Positions 53,430 to 61,349 of a stretch of DNA of 64,000 nt are shown in pieces. The stretch comes from Chitinophaga pinensis (GTDB lineage: Bacteria > Bacteroidota > Bacteroidia > NS11-12g > UBA9320), in the NCBI GenBank assembly GCA_945907065.1, contig CAMDSC010000001.1, positions 161,190-225,189 of the forward strand, in the 5' to 3' direction. Position numbers and translations under genes: made by a program. Positions within the stretch are counted from its first letter, which is position 1. Each line of letters begins with the position of its first letter. The notes beneath the pieces were generated by a model. It had not been told where the DNA came from and made no database searches. It worked only from the letters and a program-made list of their open reading frames with translations.

Positions 53430-54800
53430 TTATTTATAAACTTCAACCTTCTTAGTTATCGAACCTTTATAGTTAGAAATTTTAATTATATATTCTCCAC
53501 TATATATTGTTTTGGTATCGAAGTAAACGATGGTACTTCCCTGGTTTATGACAGCATTTTGAATCATTCGTCCATTTAAATCATACAGGGATACCGTTGT
53601 ATTTTCTCTTGACAAACCATTCATTTGTACCGCAATCAAATCACTGCTCGGATTTGGGAAAACAGAAATTTGATTGTCCTCAAGTTTCTGAATAGCCACT
53701 GCAGGTGCATAGGTTTGAACCGTTTCGGTAATGCTTGTTACTTTAGAGGCAGTTTTTGTTCCATAAAAAGTAGGACCTACGATGTATGGGTAAGCCGAGT
53801 TCCAATTTTTATCAACGGTGGCGTAATAACAATAAATACCATCAGGATATTCCGGGGTTTTACAAAAACGTCCGTTGTGTTCATCTAAATAATCGGGTGT
53901 GGTTGGCGAAGTGGTATTGTACTGATAATCCTCCCTAAAATAACCTAATTTATAGGTAGCATCAACATCAGGCCCTGCCGTTACGGTAGTTCCGGTATAA
54001 TATGTTGTCCGAGTTGTAATATTTCTTAGGCTATAACTGGATTTCATTCGTGTAATTCCGCCGGTACCATCTGTATTTTTATAGGCATATGCTCCGTAAA
54101 TAGGAAATCCATCATAGGCAAATCCTATTAAAGGTGAATGCTTGGTGCTGTCAATTACATACAATCCATCGGCATCGTATAAATTGCAAACAGTAGATAT
54201 TACAGTTAAATCCAATTTAAAGGCACTTGGATTCTGGTGGTGATGATAATTGCCCATAGCAGGATCTACTTTGGAACCAGCAGGATGTCCTTTGGAACAA
54301 TCAAAGCCTAACTTTTCACCAACCACTGCATCGCGGTTCCAAACGCCATCGCCAATTCCGCCTAAAGGACCGCCTTTTAAAGAACTTGAACTGTTTTGCC
54401 ACGAAACCCCGTCGCGGTAATCAAACAAGGCCACGCCATTAATAAAAATACCAATATTTCCACCGGTGGTGGCTGTAAATGCTCCCGGATTTTTAACAGG
54501 TTTTAATGATATTTTAAAAATTGCATTTTGGGCGCTAGCCAATGAAGGATTGTTGTCCAAAAAAGGTCCGGTAACATAAGCAGGAATACCCTGGGTGCTT
54601 ATGTAAACCCAATCTGCAGAATATTTAACATTTTGAACATTTGCTAAAGTGGCATCGGTAATTGCTGTGGAATTGCCCTTTACATAATGTCTTCCTGTTA
54701 TGTTTGTGGTGTTTTGAAGCCAATTCAGAATAGCCGGATTGGTTTGTGCATTTGAGGCAATGCTTATAAAAAGCAAGCTGAAGGCCATTAATTTTTTCAT
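53430..54800 (-). CDS. YHYH protein with T9SS sorting domain
   Basis: 456 residues. Signal peptide (MKKLMAFSLLFISIASNAQ), a YHYH domain with the variant core GNYHHHQNPSAFK (about 188), LIGFAYDGFPIYGAYAYKN and YYATVDKNWNSAYPYIVGP, then a linker and a T9SS sorting domain (ISVFPNPSSDLIAVQM). Unlike the 540-residue relative it lacks internal helices, so secretion is straightforward. The DEHNGRFCKTPEYPDGIYCYY segment has two Cys. One base follows the sulfatase stop. Confidence 0.85.
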   Translation of the reverse strand: MKKLMAFSLLFISIASNAQTNPAILNWLQNTTNITGRHYVKGNSTAITDATLANVQNVKYSADWVYISTQGIPAYVTGPFLDNNPSLASAQNAIFKISLKPVKNPGAFTATTGGNIGIFINGVALFDYRDGVSWQNSSSSLKGGPLGGIGDGVWNRDAVVGEKLGFDCSKGHPAGSKVDPAMGNYHHHQNPSAFKLDLTVISTVCNLYDADGLYVIDSTKHSPLIGFAYDGFPIYGAYAYKNTDGTGGITRMKSSYSLRNITTRTTYYTGTTVTAGPDVDATYKLGYFREDYQYNTTSPTTPDYLDEHNGRFCKTPEYPDGIYCYYATVDKNWNSAYPYIVGPTFYGTKTASKVTSITETVQTYAPAVAIQKLEDNQISVFPNPSSDLIAVQMNGLSRENTTVSLYDLNGRMIQNAVINQGSTIVYFDTKTIYSGEYIIKISNYKGSITKKVEVYK

Positions 54801-54801
54801 A

Positions 54802-56385
54802 TTATTCTTTTAATAATTTTATGGTTTGATTTTTTTTATTTGAAATTTTAAGGAAATAAATCCCATTTGGCAAGTTTGAGAAATTTTGAAGTTCTATGTT
54901 TTTTCCGGTAAATAGAATTTGCCCAACACAATCGGTAAGCTCATAAATTTCCCGATCCGTAAAGGATTCACTGCGAATATAGGAATGGAAAGGATTAGGA
55001 TAAATATCTGATTTCTGATCTACAATATTTTTTATGTCGGATGAACTGTTACAGAAGGATCCCTTGCCAATCAATTTTGTCATTTCACTGCACAAATAAT
55101 TGAAATTGGTCTGTTCTATTGAAGATAAATTTCCTTTTAACAAATCATTTAATTCATCGGGGTCAGTATTTAAGTTATAGAATTCTTCTTTACCATAATC
55201 CAATTTGATGAGTTTAAATTCCTTGTTTCGCATGGCTTTTCCATCTGTTGAATCCGGTGTTAATTTAAAATTTTCACAAAATTGCCAAGGACGTATTTCT
55301 GTGCTCGTGTTTTTTAAAATGGGAAAAATACTTTTGCTGTCCACCGGCTTGTTTGATGGTATTAGCGTCGGCCATGACTTGTCCCCAAATAAATCCAGAA
55401 CGGTTGCAAAAATATCCGTGGTATTTATTAAAGCATCACTTTTTCTTCCCGGATTTACGACCGAAGGCCCGGCAATGATAAATGGAACGTGAACGCCATA
55501 TTGGTAAACCGTTCCTTTGGCTTTTGCTGTATTTGTAATTTGAGCTGTCTGAATGGTATTGCCATTGTCCCCTATAAAAATAAAATCAGTGCTGTCATAG
55601 CGGTTCATCTTTTTTAATGAGTCGTAAAATCTTCCAATTTCATGATCCAATGCCTGAAGCATAGCTTTGAAATACGACTTGGGGTTTTTCGAAATATCTA
55701 GTGTTGTTCCACTTAAGGTGGTATAAGAATGCAGATTGGCAGGCGGTAAATGATAGGGAGCATGTGGTGCATTAAAAGCCAACCACAAAAAAAATGGTTT
55801 TGAATTTTGTTGCTTTAACCAACTTACCGCATTATTTACATTTTCAGTGGTGGCATAGGTGGTTACATTACTTGAAACCCCATTGGTATATTTAGTCCAG
55901 TTTGTAAAACTTGGAAGTTGACCAATAAAAGGGCCTTCAAAATGATCGTAACCCATTTTATTGGGATTTAATAAGTTAGATGCCGGAGTTGCTTGATGCA
56001 AATGCCATTTGCCAATATTTGCTTTTGCAATATTTGTATTAAATTTTTTAAGTAATCGAGGAATGGTTATTTCTGAAGTATCCAATTGATTGGAACCTCC
56101 TGCTCCTCCTACAATACCTCCAACGCCTGTTCTAAAACTATACCTGCCTGTTAAAATTCCTGAGCGGGTGGATGAACAAACCGGATTGGACATGGCATTG
56201 CTAAACCGAACTCCTTTTTTTAGCAATGCTCTGATATTCGGGACATCCACAGTATCCTTATAATCTTCGTAACAACCTAAATAATCAGTTCCTAAATCAT
56301 CCGCAATGATCAATACGACATTCCTTTGAGAATAGGAATAATAAGATAAAACAATTGTAAAAATGCTTAGGACCAGTTTTCTCAT
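54802..56385 (-). CDS. Secreted T9SS sulfatase (second paralogue, atypical CSSTR motif)
   Basis: 527 residues with signal peptide (to SQ 20), VLIIADDLGTDYLG, and NPVCSSTRSGILTGRY: the Cys (about 70) and Arg are kept but the motif proline is Ser. The rest closely tracks the paralogue at 46541-48121 (FIGDNGN, WHLHQATPASN, PWQFCENFK), ending in a T9SS domain (DIYPNPFHSYIRSESF). Activity depends on formylglycine at Cys; the changed motif may need a different maturation enzyme. ATG overlaps the oxidase stop by four bases. Confidence 0.9.
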   Translation of the reverse strand: MRKLVLSIFTIVLSYYSYSQRNVVLIIADDLGTDYLGCYEDYKDTVDVPNIRALLKKGVRFSNAMSNPVCSSTRSGILTGRYSFRTGVGGIVGGAGGSNQLDTSEITIPRLLKKFNTNIAKANIGKWHLHQATPASNLLNPNKMGYDHFEGPFIGQLPSFTNWTKYTNGVSSNVTTYATTENVNNAVSWLKQQNSKPFFLWLAFNAPHAPYHLPPANLHSYTTLSGTTLDISKNPKSYFKAMLQALDHEIGRFYDSLKKMNRYDSTDFIFIGDNGNTIQTAQITNTAKAKGTVYQYGVHVPFIIAGPSVVNPGRKSDALINTTDIFATVLDLFGDKSWPTLIPSNKPVDSKSIFPILKNTSTEIRPWQFCENFKLTPDSTDGKAMRNKEFKLIKLDYGKEEFYNLNTDPDELNDLLKGNLSSIEQTNFNYLCSEMTKLIGKGSFCNSSSDIKNIVDQKSDIYPNPFHSYIRSESFTDREIYELTDCVGQILFTGKNIELQNFSNLPNGIYFLKISNKKNQTIKLLKE

Positions 56386-58127
56386 TCTTTAATAAATTTC
56401 TTTGTAGTCATTATTTTTGTTTCATCTTGTGTTATTTGCAATGTATATATTCCGGAAGCCAATCCTGAAATATCAATTCCTTTTTCCAATTCAGGTTTTG
56501 GCAACATTAATACGGTTTTTCCAAGAGCGTTTACGATTCTTATATAATAGACCTTTGAATTCGATTGGTCATAGGCTACAAATAATTTGGTGTTCGCAGG
56601 ATTTGGAAAAATATTTATTTGAGGGTCAGATTTTTGCAGTGAGTTGAATGAACCTGCAGGACTTGTCACTAAAAACTGTCCCATCATGCCTTCATCTTCA
56701 TGCAATGAAATATGGCAATGGAACATAAATGGGTGTGAGGCATCTGCATAGTCATCAAATTTTGCAATGAATCTTACAACAGATGCGGTGGTTCCTGTTT
56801 TACCCGGAATAAAAACCACATCTTTCCATCCTGCTTGGGCAGCCGCAGGAGCCGCACCCTTGACCGACAAAATATTAAACTCCACATCATGGATATGAAA
56901 AGGATGGCCGAAAACGGAGTTGCTGGTAATTTCCCAAATTTCGGTATTGTTCAAGGCAATATTGTAATCGGTAACATTTAGCTTAAATAGTTTGTGGTTA
57001 ATCACAAATGCATTGGGACCAAGAATGACCGGGACTTTAACGCCTGCACTGTCACTGATGGTCACTTTTCTTGTAATAACAGCATCTGCTGAATTAAGTG
57101 GTTTATTAATAGTCAGCATTACAGGTACAGTTGTAATTGGTGAAACGGTAATTGCTCCAATTTTTAAATGCAAAATATTAAAATCTTTTTTACCCAGGGC
57201 ATTGGCAAAAGGGCCGTTGACAAAGGCCTCGCCTCCGGCAACAAAATTACCCAAGGTGGAATTGTAGGCTTTTAAATCCAGTGAAGTGCCCGATTGTGAA
57301 ACGCAATTGACTAAAATTTCAATGCGTTCGCCTGCATGTAATAAATATCTTGTCACAGAAACCGGAGCATTTAAAAGTCCACCATCGGAAGTTATGATAT
57401 GAAAGGTCCTGTTATCACTGAAACCAAGGTTATAAGAACGTTCAATTGCGGCATTCAAAATTCTGAATCGCACAACCTGTGCGGGAATAGAGAACTCAGG
57501 ACGAAGCGTTCCGTTTACCATCATGGTATCGCCATAAGGCACTGCCACAAATTGATTGGATGTGTTAAAATCACGGTCTGTTAATACCAATGGAATATCA
57601 TCCACGCCATATTTTCTTGGCAAGGCCAAAGCAGATTCTATGCTGTCTCTCACAATAATCAACCCTCCAATTCCCTTGGTAATTTGGTCCATAGTCATTT
57701 CATGTAAATGTGGATGGTACCAATAGGTAGCGGCGTTGTTGGTCACTTTCCAGTAAGGTTGCCAAAGAGTACCGGGAGGAATCACCTGGTGTGGACCTCC
57801 ATCCATAACTGCAGGCAAGTGCATGCCGTGCCAGTGAAGTGTCGTGGAATCATTCAGGTTATTTTTAACATTCATATGCACCACATCTCCTTTTTTAATA
57901 AATAAGGTCGGACCCCAAAATTTACCATTGATGCCCCCCGTAATGGTTTGGTTACCCTTGCTCACGATTTGGGCGAAGGTATCTTTGATATTCAGGTTAA
58001 AATTATTCCCCGAAAGCGTGTCGGGTATCCAAAGTGTGTTGTATTGTGCCTTACTTTGACCTCTTGACAATAAAATAAGAAGGATGGAAAAAAACAGAAG
58101 AAAAATTCGTTGCTTTGTTTTATGCAT
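56382..58127 (-). CDS. T9SS-exported multicopper oxidase
   Basis: 581 residues, signal peptide to about 28, three cupredoxin domains. All copper motifs are intact: HWHG (about 98), WYHPHLH (about 136), HPFHIH (about 408) and HCHISLHEDEGMM (about 470), the last giving the type 1 Cys and the possible axial Met. A T9SS sorting domain ends the chain (NIFPNPANTKLFVAY). Such oxidases can oxidise Cu(I), Mn or phenols; CueO/CotA-like. In this operon Cu(I) detoxification or use is the likely role. 36 bases separate it from the diheme protein. Confidence 0.92.
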   Translation of the reverse strand: MHKTKQRIFLLFFSILLILLSRGQSKAQYNTLWIPDTLSGNNFNLNIKDTFAQIVSKGNQTITGGINGKFWGPTLFIKKGDVVHMNVKNNLNDSTTLHWHGMHLPAVMDGGPHQVIPPGTLWQPYWKVTNNAATYWYHPHLHEMTMDQITKGIGGLIIVRDSIESALALPRKYGVDDIPLVLTDRDFNTSNQFVAVPYGDTMMVNGTLRPEFSIPAQVVRFRILNAAIERSYNLGFSDNRTFHIITSDGGLLNAPVSVTRYLLHAGERIEILVNCVSQSGTSLDLKAYNSTLGNFVAGGEAFVNGPFANALGKKDFNILHLKIGAITVSPITTVPVMLTINKPLNSADAVITRKVTISDSAGVKVPVILGPNAFVINHKLFKLNVTDYNIALNNTEIWEITSNSVFGHPFHIHDVEFNILSVKGAAPAAAQAGWKDVVFIPGKTGTTASVVRFIAKFDDYADASHPFMFHCHISLHEDEGMMGQFLVTSPAGSFNSLQKSDPQINIFPNPANTKLFVAYDQSNSKVYYIRIVNALGKTVLMLPKPELEKGIDISGLASGIYTLQITQDETKIMTTKKFIKE

Positions 58128-58163
58128 ATATATTTGATCTTATAGTTTGACGATTTTAAAATT

Positions 58164-59201
58164 TCAATCCTTCGGTAAAGATAGAAGAATATTTTTGGGA
58201 TAGCCGAATTCGGTATTAAATAAGAACTTTTTATCACTTAAGGTTAGCAAAAAGCTAATCAAATCTATCTTTTCATTGGCCGATAAAACAATGGGTTGCT
58301 CCAATTGCAAAGCCAAAGTTTTACTTTTTACAATGCCTGTGGTGTAATGATCCAATACCGCATTCAAATTTTTAAATCGGCCGTCGTGCATGTAGGGATA
58401 TGAAAATTCAATATTTCGAAGCGTAGGCACTTTGAATTTTAAAGAGTCATTTGGGTTTTGGGTAACCTTCATTCTTCCAAAATCTTTTAATTCCAAATCT
58501 AGGGGCAAACCGTTATTTTCAAATTTCTGATTGGTAAACAACGGTTCAGTATGACAGGAAGCACAGTTTTGCTTATAAAGTTTATATCCATTTTTCTCTT
58601 GCCTTGTAAATACTGATTCTTTTCGCTTTAAACTGTCGTATTTTGAATTGGCACTCACCAGAGTTAGCATAAATTGAGAAATTGCTTTTAACAGGTGTTC
58701 ACCTGATGCAATGCTGTCGCCAAATGCTTTAAAAAAAAGATGATGATATATTTTAGATTGATTGAGTTTATAAATTACGTGTTCAATGCTTTCGCCCATC
58801 TCATCGGGATGGCTTATCGGCGCGAGTGCCTGCATATCCAAATGGTTTATGGCGCCATCCCACATAAAGGTTTTGTTCCATGCCAAATTAATCAGCACCG
58901 GTGCATTTCGTGTTCCAATTCGGTCATAAATTCCATGGCTTAAAGCATGATCGACATGAGCAAATGCGGTAAATTGGGAATGGCAACTTGAACAAGAAAT
59001 GGTATTGTTTTGGGATAAAATCGGGTCATAAAACAGGGCTCTTCCTAAATCTATTTTGTCTTTTGTTAAAGGGTTTTTTGAAAAATTGTAGTTCGGCTTC
59101 GGCCAATTTAGAGGAATATTAAAAAGTCCATCTTTGCTAGTAACAAATGCTGAGACGCATATAAATAATAAGCAAACCGAAACATTCCTCCTCCAATTCA
59201 T
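58164..59201 (-). CDS. MbnH-like diheme cytochrome c peroxidase/MauG family protein
   Basis: 345 residues, signal peptide (about 1-22), two heme c sites CSSCH (70-74) and CASCH (213-217), HPDEMG (about 131) and VPTLRNIEFSYPYMHDGRF (about 260). The family contains bacterial cytochrome c peroxidases, MauG and MbnH. The neighbour encodes an MbnP-like protein, and in the known pair MbnH oxidises a Trp of MbnP to kynurenine to make the copper site. This is why MbnH is favoured. Overlaps the MbnP gene by four bases. Confidence 0.92.
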   Translation of the reverse strand: MNWRRNVSVCLLFICVSAFVTSKDGLFNIPLNWPKPNYNFSKNPLTKDKIDLGRALFYDPILSQNNTISCSSCHSQFTAFAHVDHALSHGIYDRIGTRNAPVLINLAWNKTFMWDGAINHLDMQALAPISHPDEMGESIEHVIYKLNQSKIYHHLFFKAFGDSIASGEHLLKAISQFMLTLVSANSKYDSLKRKESVFTRQEKNGYKLYKQNCASCHTEPLFTNQKFENNGLPLDLELKDFGRMKVTQNPNDSLKFKVPTLRNIEFSYPYMHDGRFKNLNAVLDHYTTGIVKSKTLALQLEQPIVLSANEKIDLISFLLTLSDKKFLFNTEFGYPKNILLSLPKD

Positions 59202-59896
59202 TCTTTAATTTTAAAGAGTTTACCCAGTTGATTAGATAATATTAATGCATCCTTATTGGGTGACATAACAGAAGGCTTATTCTCTAAGTCCACATCGCTT
59301 AAAAACGTTTTTAGGTCAAATTTAATGCTCACATCTTGGAGATTGGAAGTCAACAGCGAGATGGTTTGTAATGAGTTGTAAGGATGAGTATAACCTCCCA
59401 AATGAAATTGAAACTCATGTTTTCTCGATCGACAAAGATTGCTTTTTCCTTCCAGTTTAAAATTTACGTACCCACTTTGCCATGTCCAATACATGCCTTT
59501 TATGGGGTCTAAATCGCCCCCTATGGCACCTGAAACATTGGTTAAACTGTCGATACCGAGTTTAAATTTTATCTCAGCGTATATCATATCGGAAGGAACT
59601 TTAAAGGCCAATTTTAAGGTGTTGCTGTCCGATGCATCCATTAAATGAAAGCTGTTTGGTTCTATCCAAACCGGTGCTGAATTATTCCAAAACTCTATTG
59701 CGGAAACATAAAATTTCAAGGTTTCAAATTGAATGCTGTCGATCTTATTCAGTTTATAAACGGAGTCATTCAATTGCAGAACGGAATTGCCGAACATCGG
59801 TTTAAAATTCAAGGATAGTATTCGGAAGTTTTGAGCAAGAAGTTGATTACTGTAAAATGATAAAACTATTGGAAAGAAGGCTAAGCGCTTCTTCAT
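59198..59896 (-). CDS. MbnP-like periplasmic copper-binding protein
   Basis: 232 residues, signal peptide to about 22. The family pattern is LNFKPMFGNSVLQLND near the N-terminus, ETLKFYVSAIEFW, FHLMDASDSNTLKL, and GGDLDPIKGMYWTWQSGYVNFKLEG with W137 and W139, one of which may be the Trp converted to kynurenine. FQFHLGGYTHPY (about 165) supplies His residues. Probably exported to the periplasm or outer membrane for copper binding. Start is ATG overlapping the sensor protein stop by four bases. Confidence 0.88.
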   Translation of the reverse strand: MKKRLAFFPIVLSFYSNQLLAQNFRILSLNFKPMFGNSVLQLNDSVYKLNKIDSIQFETLKFYVSAIEFWNNSAPVWIEPNSFHLMDASDSNTLKLAFKVPSDMIYAEIKFKLGIDSLTNVSGAIGGDLDPIKGMYWTWQSGYVNFKLEGKSNLCRSRKHEFQFHLGGYTHPYNSLQTISLLTSNLQDVSIKFDLKTFLSDVDLENKPSVMSPNKDALILSNQLGKLFKIKE

Positions 59897-60351
59897 CTTG
59901 GGTTTATAGTTCGAGGACGTCTTGAAAACAAAGAGGCCAACTCCTCTGTCAGTGCGTTGAATGCAGGTAGCTGATTTTCATTGCAAAGTTTCTTAACATC
60001 CTGGAAATGTTTGTAATGAATGGACTCTATTTTTATCTGACATTGTCCAATGGCATTAATGATGGAGTCTTTATAAAGATTATTTGAGTCCCGGGCAAGG
60101 CTTTCATAAAGTGTATTTTTTAAACCTTTGATTTCCAATTCAGTGTGTTGTATTTTCTTTCTATGACCATCTATTAATACGTCATATTTTTCAATCTGAC
60201 CTTTATCAAACTTCAGCCTTTCCAGAATTAGACTTCTTGGTCCATTAGGACCTCCATGTATTGGTTTTTGTAAAACAATAAAACCGATTAAGAGTAAATT
60301 GGAAAGGAGTAATCCAATAGATAGAAGGCTTAAAATTTTTACTTTGCTCAT
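59893..60351 (-). CDS. Periplasmic heavy-metal-sensor-like protein (CnrX/Spy-type)
   Basis: 152 residues with one N-terminal helix (about 6-27) and an otherwise helical, charged periplasmic domain (GPRSLILERLKFDKGQIEKYDVLIDGHRKKI..., QCQIKIESIHYKHFQDVKKLCNENQ). It fits the Metal_resist/Spy-like group. His, Met and Cys are few but include HRKKIQH and IHYKHFQ. By its position next to the sigma and one-helix genes it is the likely sensor. Overlaps both neighbours by four bases. Confidence 0.78.
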   Translation of the reverse strand: MSKVKILSLLSIGLLLSNLLLIGFIVLQKPIHGGPNGPRSLILERLKFDKGQIEKYDVLIDGHRKKIQHTELEIKGLKNTLYESLARDSNNLYKDSIINAIGQCQIKIESIHYKHFQDVKKLCNENQLPAFNALTEELASLFSRRPRTINPR

Positions 60352-60623
60352 TTATATAATGAATTATCAGGCATTAAATTGAATGTATTAACCAAAGTAT
60401 TATCACTTCTAATTTGATGTATACGTTTGTTTATCACCATAAAATTTAATGCCAAAACTAAAATAAATGAAAGACCAATTGACCAGGTTAACTTTAATGA
60501 AAACCTTGAGGTGCAAGTATTCTCAATCTTTTGTTTAATGCGGGTAAATAAAAATGGCGGTGCATCTACTTTGTGTATTTGCCCTAACAGGTCCAAAGAT
60601 AATTTTTTGTTATTGCTGTTCAT
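60348..60623 (-). CDS. One-helix anti-sigma-like protein (CnrY-type)
   Basis: 91 residues. A cytoplasmic N-terminus (about 1-44; LLGQIHKVDAPPFLFTRIKQKIENT), one helix (about 45-63) and a short periplasmic tail. Its length and layout match CnrY, which binds the sigma factor in its N-terminal helix; the sequence itself shows no known anti-sigma motif. ATG start, 32 bases after the sigma gene, and its last bases overlap the sensor gene. Role inferred from context. Confidence 0.7.
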   Translation of the reverse strand: MNSNNKKLSLDLLGQIHKVDAPPFLFTRIKQKIENTCTSRFSLKLTWSIGLSFILVLALNFMVINKRIHQIRSDNTLVNTFNLMPDNSLYK

Positions 60624-60655
60624 TGTTTGTTATTATTAGTTTGACGCTAATTTTT

Positions 60656-61180
60656 TCAATTTCCTTCGTTGATGTTTATTTTTTTCTGTAAACTTGTTTT
60701 AGCACGCTGAATTAAAGATTCAACTGCTTTAACACTTAGGTCCATTATTTCAGCAATTTCTGCTTGTGTCTTTTGTTCTATTTTACTTAAAATAAGTGCC
60801 GTTTTTTGATTTTCAGATAATCGATTGATATGCTTAAATAATTGCTGCAACGCCTCTTTATTTTCAAGTTGCACCCCAGGATGATTAAATTCGGGTTTTT
60901 CATATTTTACTTCAATTGAATTTTCAGAAAAAAGAGAATAAAAAATACCAAACCTTTTTTTGCGTTGTCGGCTTTTAATAAAATCCAACGATTTATTAAT
61001 GGTTATTCTGTGAATCCAAGTGCTAACTTTAGATTGCTCCTTAAATGAATTTAACGATTTATTTACAGATACAAATACATCCTGTGTTATTTCTTCGGCA
61101 TCTTCACAATTTTGAACATATTGCAAGGCAAGGTTATAAACAAGATTCTTATTGGAATTGTATAAATCTTCAAATTTCAA
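60656..61180 (-). CDS. ECF RNA polymerase sigma factor
   Basis: 174 residues. Region 2 covers about 1-70 (YNLALQYVQNCEDAEEITQDVFVSVNKSL, VSTWIHRITINKSLDFIKSRQRKKR) and region 4 about 115-165 (RLSENQKTALILSKIEQKTQAEIAEIMDLSVKAVESLIQRAKTSLQKK). The start is TTG at 61180; an in-frame stop lies seven codons upstream and the only nearby ATG is out of frame. First gene of the 14-gene metal operon; likely drives it and itself. No sure promoter was found for it. Confidence 0.93.
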   Translation of the reverse strand: MKFEDLYNSNKNLVYNLALQYVQNCEDAEEITQDVFVSVNKSLNSFKEQSKVSTWIHRITINKSLDFIKSRQRKKRFGIFYSLFSENSIEVKYEKPEFNHPGVQLENKEALQQLFKHINRLSENQKTALILSKIEQKTQAEIAEIMDLSVKAVESLIQRAKTSLQKKININEGN

Positions 61181-61349
61181 TCTTGCATTTTTATTAAGCT
61201 ACGATATTAATACATTTCAAAGCCAATTTTAGTTTGAGAGCATACTACTAAAAAATAAATTAGATATTTTTTGATGTCATATTGAAGTCCATAATCAAGT
61301 GCTTGTAACACAAATTTTTGTACTTTCGTCTTTTATAAAAGGAGAAACG
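61181..61349. promoter_or_regulatory. Divergent control region of the metal operon and the BNR protein
   Basis: 169 bases. On the minus strand TGGCTTTG (61218-61225) is one base off TAnnTTTG, 37 bases before the sigma gene. On the plus strand TACTTTCG (61321-61328) is one base off, and a small palindrome ACAAA/TTTGT (61310-61321) overlaps it. None is a perfect match, which is what one expects if an alternative sigma factor reads this region. Confidence 0.4.
61337..61344 (+). promoter_or_regulatory. Shine-Dalgarno site AAAAGGAG
   Basis: AAAAGGAG lies five bases before the TTG at 61350. Such sites are scarce in this window, so it decides the TTG start of the large BNR protein. Confidence 0.65.

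Noticed and set aside
46541-56385. Polysaccharide utilisation locus
   Set aside because: No SusC/SusD pair and no glycoside hydrolase; two sulfatases alone do not make such a locus.
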